NCBI GenBank assembly: GCA_003021615.1
Contig: PXPH01000051.1
Span: 2,932-37,414, forward strand
Source of the DNA: Actinobacteria bacterium QS_8_72_14
Lineage (GTDB): Bacteria; Actinomycetota; Nitriliruptoria; Euzebyales; Egibacteraceae
Direction: 5' to 3'
DNA length: 34,483 nucleotides
Position numbers and translations under genes: made by a program. The notes under the pieces were generated by a model. The model ran no database searches, had not been told where the DNA came from, and saw only the letters and a list, made by a program, of their open reading frames with translations. This document shows positions 1 to 7,968 of the stretch, one piece after another; within the stretch, counting starts at the first letter, position 1, and every line of letters begins with the position of its first letter.

Positions 1-259
1 CGTCGGCGGCCAGCGCGCCGGCCAGCGCCTGCTCGGCGACGTCGAGCTCGCCGTCGAGGGTGCGGCGGATCATTTCCAGACGAAAGCCCTGCCCCTTGAG
101 GGCGCGGATGCGCTCGAGGCGCTCGACGTGGGCGTCGTCGTAGACGGCGTGGCGGCCCTCGCGGGCCGGCGGCGGCAGCAGCCCGCGGGTCTGATAGAAG
201 CGGATGGTGTCGACTGTCAGGCCACAGCGGCGGGCGAGCTCCTCGACGCGGTATCCCAT
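1..259 (-). CDS. MerR-family transcriptional regulator, N-terminal part (runs off the window)
   Basis: The reverse strand reads from ATG at 259 to the window edge, giving 86 residues. They form a MerR-type winged helix-turn-helix: an opening YRVEELARRCGL helix-turn-helix, then TIRFYQTRGLLPPP, the typical second helix and wing entry, then YDDAHVERLERIRALKGQGF and LEMIRRTL. MerR proteins bind as dimers to promoters with long spacers and switch transcription when an effector binds the C-terminal domain. That domain lies outside the window, so the effector is unknown. No cysteine cluster for metals is visible in this part. The gene reads away from the rest of the window and is probably unrelated to the respiratory genes. 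Family assignment is firm; specific role is open. Confidence 0.88.
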   Translation of the reverse strand, partial: MGYRVEELARRCGLTVDTIRFYQTRGLLPPPAREGRHAVYDDAHVERLERIRALKGQGFRLEMIRRTLDGELDVAEQALAGALAAD

Positions 260-495
260 CGCCGCCACGTTACGACCCCTCGCTTGAAACGTCACGCGCG
301 CTGGGTGGTCACGGTGGCCAGAGCGCGAAAACGGGGGGCATCGCCGCGGGCCAAGCGCGCGCCAGCAAAGGCGGCCCCGGCCCCGACGTTTCGGCACGCG
401 GCGGCGCGCCTCGACACCGGCGATCACTTCCCCGAGACGCTGGACGACGTCCCGGCACGCGGGCGCGCCCGCCGAGGCGCGGGCACGCCCCGCCG
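260..495. promoter_or_regulatory. Intergenic region upstream of the MerR gene with a possible operator
   Basis: These 236 bases separate two leftward genes and hold no convincing frame. Close to the MerR start are inverted half sites acgtt (267-271) and aacgt (288-292), 16 bases apart. MerR regulators often bind such spaced half sites in their own promoter, so this is a candidate autoregulatory site. The repeat is only five bases and could be chance. No clear -10 element is visible in this GC-rich stretch. Confidence 0.25.
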
Positions 496-954
496 TCACA
501 AGAACCAGGAGGCGATCACGGCGGCGCTTGCCGCGCCCACGCCGGTCGTGACGGCGCCCACCCACAGGCGCTGGCGGCGCAGCGCGGCCTCGTCGGTCGA
601 CGTCGGCGGCTGCACCGGGCGGGGGCGCGGCGGCCGCGACGTCTGTGGCCGCGTGAACGCGGCGGGCTCCAAGGCGTTGTGCTCCAGATCCAATACCGAG
701 GCCAGCCCGCGCGGGGCGTCAGCGCCCCCGGCCGAGTGGTCGAGGCCGGCGTCGGGGTCGGCGAGGGCGTCCGTGGCCACCCCGCTCGCGGCCGCCCCCG
801 CCCCCGGCGGGCGCGGCGAGGCTTGGCCGCCTGACACGGCCCGAGCCGACGCCAGCAGCGGGGAAGGTGCTGTGGCGTCGCCGTCGCCGTCCCCCCGCGG
901 CGGTGGGGGGACGGGGACGTCGGCGTGCAGCGAAGGCGTTTGCGTCAGCGTCAT
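496..954 (-). CDS. Hypothetical proline-rich protein with a C-terminal membrane anchor
   Basis: This 152-residue protein matches no family I recognise. The first 125 residues are rich in Pro, Ala, Gly and Asp and look disordered. Residues about 130-152 form one hydrophobic segment (WVGAVTTGVGAASAAVIASW) that ends at the stop codon, preceded by basic RRQR. That suggests a tail-anchored membrane protein with the bulk in the cytoplasm. The ATG at 954 has a good ribosome binding site (gaagagg) about eight bases upstream, which supports a real gene. It is divergent from the amidohydrolase-like gene. Overlapping frames on the other strand look like shadows. Function unknown. Confidence 0.5.
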   Translation of the reverse strand: MTLTQTPSLHADVPVPPPPRGDGDGDATAPSPLLASARAVSGGQASPRPPGAGAAASGVATDALADPDAGLDHSAGGADAPRGLASVLDLEHNALEPAAFTRPQTSRPPRPRPVQPPTSTDEAALRRQRLWVGAVTTGVGAASAAVIASWFL

Positions 955-1099
955 CGTCCAACCTCTTCGACACGGCGTGGCACACGGACGCCGCTGACGG
1001 CAATCGGCACACGCCGCCGTGAGCTTAAGGACACTCGGCGCGAGCGCCGGGCGTTGCCCCGCCGGCGCGAGCGCAACCGGCGACAGAGATGAGCCAGGT

Positions 1100-1167
1100 G
1101 GCTTGCCGGCGGGCGAGGTGGGCGAGCTGGCTTGCCGGTGGGCGAGGTGGCTTGCGGGCGGGCGCGG
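1100..1167. repeat. Three short direct repeats upstream of the amidohydrolase-like gene
   Basis: A 21-base unit, ggcttgccggcgggcgaggtg, occurs at 1100-1120 and again at 1129-1149 with one change (c to t). A shortened third copy, ggcttgcgggcgggcgcgg, lies at 1149-1167. The copies fall in the divergent gap before the likely GTG start at 1188. If translation began at the upstream ATG (1089), they would be read as a low-quality Arg/Trp/Gly-rich leader. They may be a slippage product or binding sites. Confidence 0.6.
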
Positions 1168-1187
1168 CCAGCCCCGATGCTCGCGTC

Positions 1188-2387
1188 GTGGCCACCCTGT
1201 ATAGCGCGTCCGCGGTCCTGCCCGGCGACGGGCGGTGTGTGGCCGATGCCGGCGTGCTGGTCGAGGGCGAGCGGGTAGCCGCCGTGGCCCCCGTCGACCG
1301 GCTCGCGGGCCACGCGTCGCGGCGCCATCACGTCGACGGCGCGCTGTTGCCGGCCCTGGTCAACGCCGCCACCGTCGTCGAGCTCGACGACGCCGCCGAG
1401 TCCGCCGGCGATGCCCAGGCAGCCGACCCGTTTGCTGTCGCCGATCCGCTTGATCCCGCCGGCGTCCTGGCCCGCCCCGGTGGCGACGAGGCGCGGGCAG
1501 CGCCCTGGAGCGCCGACCGGCGCCGCCGGTCGGCCCCCCTGGCGGTGGATCACCTTCGATGGGGCACGGGCGTGCCGGCGATGACGCGCACCCGCCTGCC
1601 GGGCGACTCGCTGATCGACGTCGGCGCGGTGGGCGCCGACGAGGCCGACGACGTCGCCGCCGCGCTGCGGGCGCGGCTGAGCCGGCGCGTGGCGGGGCGC
1701 CGCGTCGGCGTCGCCCTCGCGGCCCCGCCCGACGACGGCGACGTGGCCGGAGTGGCCACCGCCGCCCGCGCCGCGGGGGACGCCCCCCTGCGGGTGACCA
1801 CCCGACCCGGTCGGCCGGTGGACATCGAGGCGCTGGGCCACGCGGGCGTGCTGCGCCCCGGCGTCAGCGTGGGTCCCAACCCAGCGGTGGATGTCGCCGA
1901 CGCCCAGCGCCTGGCACGCGCCGGCGTGAGCGTGCTGGTGGTGCCACGCGCGGCGAGCGCGCCCGACCTGGCGCCTGTGGCCGAGGGCGGCGCCGGCGTG
2001 GTCCTTGGCGGTGGCCTGACGCCCGCGCCCGACCCGCTGGCCGACGCAGCCGCCTTCGCGGGGCTGGCCGCCGACGCCGGCCTGGCCGGCTGGCCGCCGT
2101 GCGCAGCGGCCAGCCTGGCCGAGGGCGCCCTGACGTTGGTCACCGGCGTCGGCGCGGCGCGGCTGGGCTGGGGCGAGACCGCCGGGTCGTTGGCCCCGGG
2201 GCGGCGTGCCGACCTGGTGGCCGTGGAGGACACCGGCGCCGCCACCGGCCGCGCCGAGGCCGTGCTGGCCGCCGCCGGCCGCCAGGTCCTGACGGTGCTG
2301 GCTGGCGTCCAGCGCGCGCGCCGCGCCAGCGCCGACGTCGTCTGGCCACCGATCGACGCCCAGGCGTGGCGCGACGAGGGCGGCTGA
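1188..2387 (+). CDS. Amidohydrolase-fold protein lacking the catalytic metal ligands (probable pseudoenzyme)
   Basis: The 399-residue product follows the plan of the TrzA/aminofutalosine-deaminase branch of amidohydrolases: a short N-terminal beta domain (VLVEGERVAAVAP), a barrel, and the C-terminal signature GSLAPGRRADLVAVE near residues 333-347. Every metal-binding position I can align is changed. The usual NAHTHLE reads NAATVVE (59-65). The barrel His after PL is gone (LRVTTRP). The usual LLAHxxHLDD reads VSVGPNPAVD. The GTDS Asp reads GGGL (274-277). Hydrolysis of the usual kind is therefore unlikely. It lies just upstream of menG; some menaquinone (futalosine) loci hold an active amidohydrolase, so descent from such an enzyme is an inference. 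I chose GTG 1188, where homology begins; ATG 1089 adds 33 repeat-encoded residues. Neither has a strong ribosome binding site. Confidence 0.7.
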   Translation: MATLYSASAVLPGDGRCVADAGVLVEGERVAAVAPVDRLAGHASRRHHVDGALLPALVNAATVVELDDAAESAGDAQAADPFAVADPLDPAGVLARPGGDEARAAPWSADRRRRSAPLAVDHLRWGTGVPAMTRTRLPGDSLIDVGAVGADEADDVAAALRARLSRRVAGRRVGVALAAPPDDGDVAGVATAARAAGDAPLRVTTRPGRPVDIEALGHAGVLRPGVSVGPNPAVDVADAQRLARAGVSVLVVPRAASAPDLAPVAEGGAGVVLGGGLTPAPDPLADAAAFAGLAADAGLAGWPPCAAASLAEGALTLVTGVGAARLGWGETAGSLAPGRRADLVAVEDTGAATGRAEAVLAAAGRQVLTVLAGVQRARRASADVVWPPIDAQAWRDEGG

Positions 2388-2413
2388 CGCCGTGGCGCCG
2401 CGCCCTGCGGCCG

Positions 2414-2431
2414 TGCCGGCTCGAGCCGGCA
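2414..2431. promoter_or_regulatory. Perfect 18-base palindrome between the amidohydrolase-like gene and menG
   Basis: The sequence tgccggctcgagccggca equals its own reverse complement. In RNA it would form a seven-pair stem with a UCGA loop. It sits 26 bases after the stop of the preceding gene and just before the duplicated menG start region. It could be an operator, a weak terminator without a U tract, or an RNA hairpin affecting initiation of the leader frame. The symmetry is certain; the role is inferred. Confidence 0.5.
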
Positions 2432-2433
2432 GA

Positions 2434-2485
2434 CTGGGCCCATGACCTCTGCCCCCTGTCTGGGCCCATGACCGCTGCCCCCTGT
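2434..2485 (+). repeat. 26-base tandem duplication covering the menG start codon
   Basis: The unit ctgggcccatgacc + (t/g)ctgccccctgt is repeated head to tail at 2434-2459 and 2460-2485 with one mismatch. Each copy carries an ATG. Because 26 is not a multiple of three, the first ATG (2442) is in a different frame. It encodes MTSAPCLGP and stops at TGA 2469-2471, overlapping the second ATG (2468-2470), which starts menG. The result is a nine-codon leader frame with an ATGA junction. Confidence 0.85.
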
Positions 2486-3229
2486 GGCGGGCCCCTGCCC
2501 GATCCGCGCGCCCACCCCGACAAGGACGCGGCGCTGGTCCAGGCCATGTTCGACCGGGTCGCGCCCCGCTACGACCTGGTCAACACCGTTTTGTCGGCCG
2601 GCCGGGATGCCCACTGGCGGCGGGTGGCCGCCCGCGCGGCCGCGGTTGCGCCCGGGCGGGTGGCGCTGGACGTGGCCACCGGCACCGGCAAGGTGGCCCA
2701 AGAGCTGGCCCGTGCCGGCGCGCACGTGTGCGCCCTGGATTTCTCAGTGGCGATGCTGGCCACCGGTCAGCGTCGCGATGGCGTGCCCGCGTCGGTGCGG
2801 TGGTGCGCCGGCGACGGCACCCGACTGCCGCTGGAAGACGCCAGCGTCGACGCGGTGACCATCGGCTTCGGGCTGCGCAACTTGGCCGACCTCGACGCGG
2901 CGCTGGTGGAGTTCGCCCGGGTCGCGCGGCCCGGGGCGCGCCTGGTGATCTTGGAGTTCAGCCAGCCGCCGCGGGCGGCGTTGCGGCGGGGCTATCACGC
3001 GTTGCTGCGCGCGGCGGTGCCGCGGGTGGCCCGCGCGGTGGCCAGCGATCCGCGCGCCTACACGTACCTGGCCGAGTCCATCGCCGCCTGGCCCGACGCC
3101 ACCGAGCTGGCCGACCGCGTGGCCGCCGCCGGATGGGCCCGGGTGGGCGTGAAGCGCCTGGCGGCCGGGGCCGTGGCGGTCCACCGGGCGGTGCGCCCGG
3201 CAAAGTCACCGCCTCGCATGCAGTCGTGA
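2468..3229 (+). CDS. menG: Demethylmenaquinone methyltransferase (UbiE/MenG family)
   Basis: This 253-residue cytoplasmic enzyme transfers a methyl group from S-adenosylmethionine to demethylmenaquinone, the last ring step of menaquinone synthesis. Visible family marks are MFDRVAPRYDLVN (27-39), SAM motif I LDVATGTGK (67-75), the acidic end of strand two (ALDFS, 89-93), the UbiE signature GFGLRNLADLDAAL (133-146), LEFSQPP (162-168) and a late YTYLAESI. Length is typical. The start is the second of two duplicated ATGs and overlaps the stop of a nine-codon leader frame, so translational coupling is possible. It lies between the amidohydrolase-like gene and a geranylgeranyl-reductase-family gene, consistent with a menaquinone role. 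Confidence 0.93.
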   Translation: MTAAPCGGPLPDPRAHPDKDAALVQAMFDRVAPRYDLVNTVLSAGRDAHWRRVAARAAAVAPGRVALDVATGTGKVAQELARAGAHVCALDFSVAMLATGQRRDGVPASVRWCAGDGTRLPLEDASVDAVTIGFGLRNLADLDAALVEFARVARPGARLVILEFSQPPRAALRRGYHALLRAAVPRVARAVASDPRAYTYLAESIAAWPDATELADRVAAAGWARVGVKRLAAGAVAVHRAVRPAKSPPRMQS

Positions 3230-3277
3230 GCACAATCACAATATCGTGGCCTGTGACCCCCGACCCCAGGAGCACCC

Positions 3278-4612
3278 GTGACGGTGACGCCCGCGACCGC
3301 TGCCACGCCGACCGCCCACGCTGACGCGGTCGTCGTCGGCGCCGGCCCGGCTGGCTCGGCGGTGGCGCGGTTCTTGGCCGACGCCGGTCGCGACGTCGTG
3401 CTGCTGGAGAAGCACACGTTTCCCCGCGACAAGGTGTGTGGCGACGCGCTGACGCCCCGGGCGGTGCGCGCCCTGTCCCGGCTGGGCCTTGTCGCCGAGG
3501 CCGAGGGCACCGCCCCGGGCTGGCATCGCCAGCGGGGCCTGCGCATGTACGGCGGTCGCGTGACCCGCCGCGCCGACGGCACCACCGACCACGAGGTCGT
3601 CCTCGACCTGCCCTGGCCGGAGCTGCCCGACTGGCCGGCGCACTCGCTGACGGCCACGCGCTGGGTGTTCGACGAGGCCCTGGCGCGCCACGCCGAGGCC
3701 GGCGGCGCCCAGCTGTGGCAGGGCTGTGAGGTCACCGGCCCCGTGTGGCTGACCGACAGTCAGGAGCGCATCGCCGGGGTCACGTGGCATCAGCGCGACG
3801 CCGACGGCGCGGTCACCGCCAGCGGCAGCGTGCGCGCCCCGGTGGTGGTGGCCTGCGACGGCAACTCGTCGCGGCTGGGCGTGGCCGTGGGGCTGCACCG
3901 CGATCAGGCCCGGCCTCTCGGCGTGGCCGTGCGCGCCTACTACGACCACCAGCGCCCCGATTTGGACATGATGGAGGCCTTCCTGGACGTCGAGGCCGAC
4001 GGCGTGCTGCTGCCCGCCTACGGCTGGATCTTTCCGCTGGCCGACGGTACGGTCAACGTCGGCTGGGGCCAGCTGGACACCTCCAGCCACTTCCGCGGGG
4101 TGAGCTATCCCAAGGTGCTGGACGCCTGGGTAAGCGGTTTTCCCGCCGAATGGGGCCTGTCGGCGAGCACCCGCCAGGGCCGACCCGCCAGCGCCGGCCT
4201 GCCCATGTCGCACAACCGTCGCCCCGCCGCCCACAAGGGCCTGCTGCTGGTGGGCGACGCCGCCGGCATGGTCAACCCGTTCAACGGCGAGGGCATCAGC
4301 TATGCCATCGAGGCCGGCGCGCTGGCCGCCGAGGCGGTCGACCGGGCCCTGGCCACCCGCGACGACGCCCCGCTGGCGGGCTATCCCGCCGCCGTGGCCA
4401 ACGAGTGGGGTGGCTACTACCGCCTGGGCGTGACGTTCGCCGAGCTGATTGGCAACCCGACGATCATGCGCTGGTGCCGCGACCACGGCATGCGCTCGCA
4501 AGTGCTGATGCGCCTGGCCTACCGCTTCCTGGCCCACCTGGTGGACCGGCGCAGCGCCGATTCCATTGACCGCATCATCAACACGGTGACGCGGGCGGTG
4601 CCGGCGGCATGA
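3278..4612 (+). CDS. Geranylgeranyl reductase family FAD-dependent oxidoreductase, likely menaquinone tail reductase
   Basis: The 444-residue flavoprotein opens with an ADP-binding motif, [15 protein letters not shown] (20-33), followed by [21 protein letters not shown] with Cys54, typical of the geranylgeranyl reductase/MenJ branch. The second FAD motif [17 protein letters not shown] lies near residue 325. These enzymes reduce double bonds in isoprenoid chains; in mycobacteria MenJ saturates one unit of the menaquinone tail. Its place after menG and close to a polyprenyl synthase and complex I supports that substrate here, but reduction of another isoprenoid lipid is possible. GTG 3278 is preceded by caggagc at good spacing. 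A relatively A/T-rich stretch just upstream (acaatcacaatatc, about 3232-3245) may hold a promoter. Confidence 0.85.
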   Translation: MTVTPATAATPTAHADAVVVGAGPAGSAVARFLADAGRDVVLLEKHTFPRDKVCGDALTPRAVRALSRLGLVAEAEGTAPGWHRQRGLRMYGGRVTRRADGTTDHEVVLDLPWPELPDWPAHSLTATRWVFDEALARHAEAGGAQLWQGCEVTGPVWLTDSQERIAGVTWHQRDADGAVTASGSVRAPVVVACDGNSSRLGVAVGLHRDQARPLGVAVRAYYDHQRPDLDMMEAFLDVEADGVLLPAYGWIFPLADGTVNVGWGQLDTSSHFRGVSYPKVLDAWVSGFPAEWGLSASTRQGRPASAGLPMSHNRRPAAHKGLLLVGDAAGMVNPFNGEGISYAIEAGALAAEAVDRALATRDDAPLAGYPAAVANEWGGYYRLGVTFAELIGNPTIMRWCRDHGMRSQVLMRLAYRFLAHLVDRRSADSIDRIINTVTRAVPAA

Positions 4613-4672
4613 CCCGTCTTGGAGCGCGCCGCGCGCGACCCGACCCCCGACGTGCCCGCCCACCGGCGCCGT

Positions 4673-4702
4673 TTGTGAGCCCCGGTTGGGGCGACCTAGG
4701 CT
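4673..4702 (+). promoter_or_regulatory. Candidate promoter of the first complex I operon
   Basis: The 237-base gap before nuoA1 contains ttgtga (4673-4678), an 18-base spacer and taggct (4697-4702). This fits the loose TTGNNN/TANNNT pattern of actinobacterial housekeeping promoters. Transcription would begin near 4709, leaving about 140 bases of untranslated leader before GTG 4850. No conserved riboswitch was recognised in that leader. The match is moderate only. Confidence 0.4.
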
Positions 4703-4849
4703 GCGCGATTGCTCGCCGTTGTCGCCCGCGGGCCAGCGCGGCCGCCGCTTTGACCCGCCCAGCGTCTGCCACCCTCGAGGGCCCATGCGCCTCTTGCCGC
4801 CGGCGGCGAGCCGCACCGCACGCATCCCCTGGAAAAGGATCCGACCGCT

Positions 4850-5215
4850 GTGCTGGCCCAGTACCTGCCGCTTGCGATCCTGGCGGTGCTCGCCGCCGCG
4901 TTCGTGGGCCTGTCGCTGCTGGTGTCCCACCGGTTGGGCCCGCATCGGCCGGGCCCGGTCAAGGCCGCGCCCTACGAGTCGGGCATCATCCCTGCCCCCG
5001 AGACCGACGTGGCCGGCAGCCGCTTCGCGGTGAAGTTCTACCTGGTGGCGATGCTGTTCATCGTGTTCGACGTGGAGGCGGTGTTCTTCTACCCGTGGGC
5101 GACGGTGCTGCGCGAGCTGGGCTGGTACGGCGTGATCGCCATGGCCATCTTCGCTGCACTGCTGTTCGAGAGCTATTACTACGTGCTGCGCAAGGGAGGC
5201 CTGCAGTGGGATTAG
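4850..5215 (+). CDS. nuoA: NADH-quinone oxidoreductase subunit A, first complex I
   Basis: This 121-residue membrane subunit of complex I has three transmembrane helices (about 5-25, 62-80, 92-112). The loop between helices one and two carries PYESGIIP, and helix two carries [12 protein letters not shown] with the conserved acidic pair. NuoA packs around the quinone site with NuoH, NuoJ and NuoK. The GTG start at 4850 is preceded by aaaagga about 10 bases upstream. It opens a 14-gene operon in standard A-to-N order. Its stop overlaps the nuoB start by 10 bases. Confidence 0.95.
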   Translation: MLAQYLPLAILAVLAAAFVGLSLLVSHRLGPHRPGPVKAAPYESGIIPAPETDVAGSRFAVKFYLVAMLFIVFDVEAVFFYPWATVLRELGWYGVIAMAIFAALLFESYYYVLRKGGLQWD

Positions 5216-5862
5216 AGTCCAAGCTGCCCAACGGCATCCTGCTGACCAGCGTGGAGCGGTTCGTCGGCTGGGGCCGCGCCGGCAGCCTGTGGCCGGCCAC
5301 GTTCGGCCTGGCCTGCTGTGCCATCGAGATGATGTCGACCGGGGCGGGCCACTACGACATGGCCCGCTTTGGCATGGAGGTCTTTCGGGCCTCGCCGCGC
5401 CAGGCCGACCTGATGATCGTCGCCGGGCGCGTGAGCCAGAAGATGGCCCCGGTCATCCGCAACCTCTACGACCAGATGCCCGATCCCAAGTGGGTGCTGT
5501 CGATGGGGGTGTGTGCCTCCAGCGGCGGCATGTTCAACAACTACGCCATCGTCCAAGGCGTGGATCACATCGTCCCGGTGGACATGTACGTGCCGGGCTG
5601 CCCGCCGCGCCCGGAGATGCTCATGGACGGCATCGTCAAGCTGCACGACAAGATCAAGAACGAGCAGCTAGTCGAGCGGCCCCGCCCGGGCGAGTCCATG
5701 AGCGCCTTTCGCCGCCGCACCGGCTGGATCGACCCCGACCCCAGCCAGGAAGGGGTGGCCGAGGCTGACTTCGCACCGCGCTCGGGCACCCGCCACGGTC
5801 GCGACGAGACGGCCGACGACGAGGCCGCCAAGGTGTGGAACGCCCGGGGAGGCGGCTCGTGA
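5206..5862 (+). CDS. nuoB: NADH-quinone oxidoreductase subunit B, first complex I
   Basis: NuoB carries the terminal iron-sulfur cluster N2, which passes electrons to quinone. All four ligands are visible: adjacent Cys37-Cys38 ([11 protein letters not shown]), Cys103 (GVCASSGG) and Cys132 (PGCPPRPE). At 218 residues it is longer than the usual 160-185; the extra lies in a charged C-terminal tail after about residue 158 that ends in a Gly-rich segment. The GTG 5206 start has aagggaggc upstream. The opening codons GTG-GGA-TTA overlap the nuoA stop, producing a rare TTA leucine codon. Its stop overlaps the next start as GTGA, so translation is probably coupled. Confidence 0.95.
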   Translation: MGLESKLPNGILLTSVERFVGWGRAGSLWPATFGLACCAIEMMSTGAGHYDMARFGMEVFRASPRQADLMIVAGRVSQKMAPVIRNLYDQMPDPKWVLSMGVCASSGGMFNNYAIVQGVDHIVPVDMYVPGCPPRPEMLMDGIVKLHDKIKNEQLVERPRPGESMSAFRRRTGWIDPDPSQEGVAEADFAPRSGTRHGRDETADDEAAKVWNARGGGS

Positions 5863-6524
5863 GCCGCGACGACAACCCCAACGTCACCCTCGGTGAGCAG
5901 GCCACGCAGCGGGCCGGCCAGCTTACGGCCTCCCTACCGGCCCACCTCGCCGCGGTGCGCGATCGGCTGACGCAGCGCTTCGGTGACGCCGCCGAGGGCG
6001 ACGCCAACGGCCTGGAGGCGCTGGCCGACCGCGACGAGCTGACGATGGTGACCAGCCCGTCGCAACTGGTGGAGGTGCTCAGGTTCTGCCGCGACGACGA
6101 GCTGCTGTCGTGTGAGCTGCTCAGCGACTTGTCCGGGGTCCACTGGCCCGGCGGGCGCCTCGAGGCCGACGTCGAGGAGACCACCGGCTGGCCCACCTAC
6201 GCGTCCCAGCGCCCGGGGACCATCGACGTCGACTACCTGCTGACCTCAATCACCCAGGGCCATCGCTTCCGGGTGCGGGTGTCGGTGCCCGACGTCGAGC
6301 CGCGCGTGCCCACCGCGGTGGAGGTGTATCGCTCAGCGCGCTACATGGAGCGCGAGTGCTACGACTTCTTCGGCGTGGCCTTCGAGGGCCACGACCATCT
6401 CGAGCGCATCCTCATGCCCGAGGACTGGGTCGGCCACCCCCACCGCAAGGACTACCCGCTGGGCGGCGTGGAGGTCCAGTACGAGGGGGCGACGATCCCC
6501 CCGCCGGACGAGCGCGACTACTAG
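5859..6524 (+). CDS. nuoC: NADH-quinone oxidoreductase subunit C, first complex I
   Basis: This 221-residue peripheral subunit belongs to the 30-kDa family and binds NuoB and NuoD in the quinone-reducing module. The family signature is clear: a run of [19 protein letters not shown] with the downstream RILMPEDW and [11 protein letters not shown], the usual C-terminal block. The N-terminal half is variable, as in relatives. GTG 5859 overlaps the nuoB stop and has ggggagg upstream. The first in-frame ATG at 5835 is inside nuoB and less likely as a start. It has no long tail, unlike the second-cluster NuoC. Confidence 0.93.
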   Translation: MSRDDNPNVTLGEQATQRAGQLTASLPAHLAAVRDRLTQRFGDAAEGDANGLEALADRDELTMVTSPSQLVEVLRFCRDDELLSCELLSDLSGVHWPGGRLEADVEETTGWPTYASQRPGTIDVDYLLTSITQGHRFRVRVSVPDVEPRVPTAVEVYRSARYMERECYDFFGVAFEGHDHLERILMPEDWVGHPHRKDYPLGGVEVQYEGATIPPPDERDY

Positions 6525-6554
6525 CCGCCACGAGCAAAGGCGACGAGACGCTGC

Positions 6555-7913
6555 ATGGGATACGACGGCACCTGGGCCGACGAGGCCACGCCGGCCGACG
6601 AGGCGGTCGCACCGACCGGTGAGGGCGCCCTGTCACCGGCCGGTGACCACGTGCTGGTCGGCGGCGACTGGCAGGAGCTGGCCGACGCCGCCGAGGACGA
6701 CCTCATGGTCATCAACATGGGGCCCCAGCACCCCTCCACCCACGGGGTGCTGCGCATGAAGCTGACCCTCAACGGCGAGCGCGTGCTGCACAACGAGCCC
6801 ATCATCGGCTATCTGCACACCGGCATCGAGAAGAACCTCGAGTACCGCCCCTGGGTGCAGGGCGTGACGTTCGTCACGCGCATGGACTACCTCTCGCCGA
6901 TGTTCAACGAGCTGGGCTACTGCCTGGCCGTGGAGAAGCTGCTGGGCATCGCCGATCAGGTGCCGGCGCGCGCCAACGTGATCCGCGTGATCATGACCGA
7001 GCTCAACCGCATCTCCAGCCACATGGTGTGGATGGCCACCAGCGGCATGGAGCTGGGCTCGACGACGGCCATGATCTACGGCTTCCGCGAGCGCGAGACC
7101 GTGCTGGATGTGTTCGAGAACGTCTCCGGGCTGCGGATGAACCACGCCTACATCCGCCCCGGCGGGCTGGCCCAGGACACCCCCGACGACTTCGCTGAGC
7201 ACGTCAACACCGTGCTGACCGAGATGCCGCGGCGCATCGACGAGTTCGAGCAGCTGCTGTCCGACAACCCCGTGTGGATCGAGCGCAACAAGGGCGTGGC
7301 GGTTCTGGACGCCGACGAGTGCCTCGACTTGGGCGTGACCGGGCCGGTGTTGCGCGCGGCGGGGGTGCCCTACGACGTGCGCGTCACCGACCCCTACTGC
7401 GGCATCGAGCAGTACGACTTCGAGGTGGTCACCGGCAGCGAGGGCGACGCCTACGACCGCTACACGGTGCGCTTGGGCGAGGTGCGCCAGTCGCTGCGCA
7501 TCATCGAGCAGGCCCTGGAGGCGCTGCCGTCGGGGCCGGTGATGGTCGAGGACGACAAAGTCGGCTGGCCCGCCCAGCTGGCGCTGGGCCCCGACGGCAT
7601 CGGCAACGCCCGGCAGTACGTCGACAAGATCATGGGCCAGTCGATGGAGGCGCTGATCCACCACTTCAAGCTGGTCACCGAGGGCTTCACCGTGCCTAGC
7701 GGGCGGGTGTACTGCCCCGTGGAGTCGGCCCGCGGCGAGCTCGGCTACCACGTGACGGCGGCGGGCACCAACAAGCCCTACCGGGTGCACGTGCGCGATC
7801 CCAGCTTCATCCACATCGGCTCGCTGCCGGCGATGACCAGCGGGTTGCAGGTGGCCGACGTGATCGCCGCCGTCGCCTCGGTGGACCCGGTCATGGGAGG
7901 CGTGGACCGATGA
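6555..7913 (+). CDS. nuoD: NADH-quinone oxidoreductase subunit D, first complex I
   Basis: NuoD forms the quinone-binding chamber with NuoB. In this 452-residue protein the loop [12 protein letters not shown] carries His63, and [11 protein letters not shown] carries Tyr112. These match the His59 and Tyr108 that contact the quinone head group in the bovine 49-kDa subunit. Further family blocks are [13 protein letters not shown] and GFRERE, and the chain ends [10 protein letters not shown] as is usual. An acidic N-terminal extension of about 50 residues precedes the conserved core. ATG 6555 lies 30 bases after nuoC. The set of quinone residues is canonical, in contrast to NuoD of the second cluster. 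Confidence 0.95.
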   Translation: MGYDGTWADEATPADEAVAPTGEGALSPAGDHVLVGGDWQELADAAEDDLMVINMGPQHPSTHGVLRMKLTLNGERVLHNEPIIGYLHTGIEKNLEYRPWVQGVTFVTRMDYLSPMFNELGYCLAVEKLLGIADQVPARANVIRVIMTELNRISSHMVWMATSGMELGSTTAMIYGFRERETVLDVFENVSGLRMNHAYIRPGGLAQDTPDDFAEHVNTVLTEMPRRIDEFEQLLSDNPVWIERNKGVAVLDADECLDLGVTGPVLRAAGVPYDVRVTDPYCGIEQYDFEVVTGSEGDAYDRYTVRLGEVRQSLRIIEQALEALPSGPVMVEDDKVGWPAQLALGPDGIGNARQYVDKIMGQSMEALIHHFKLVTEGFTVPSGRVYCPVESARGELGYHVTAAGTNKPYRVHVRDPSFIHIGSLPAMTSGLQVADVIAAVASVDPVMGGVDR

Positions 7914-7968
7914 GCACAGCGCGAGGCCTTCGACGGCCGGTGGGCCACGACGCGGGAGGGGTTCGGCG

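Noticed and set aside
3236-4945. Long minus-strand frame (569 codons) opposite the flavoprotein gene
   Set aside because: It is the antisense shadow of a GC-rich gene. Its product is Gly/His/Gln/Arg-rich with no family motif, while the plus strand encodes a clear flavoprotein.
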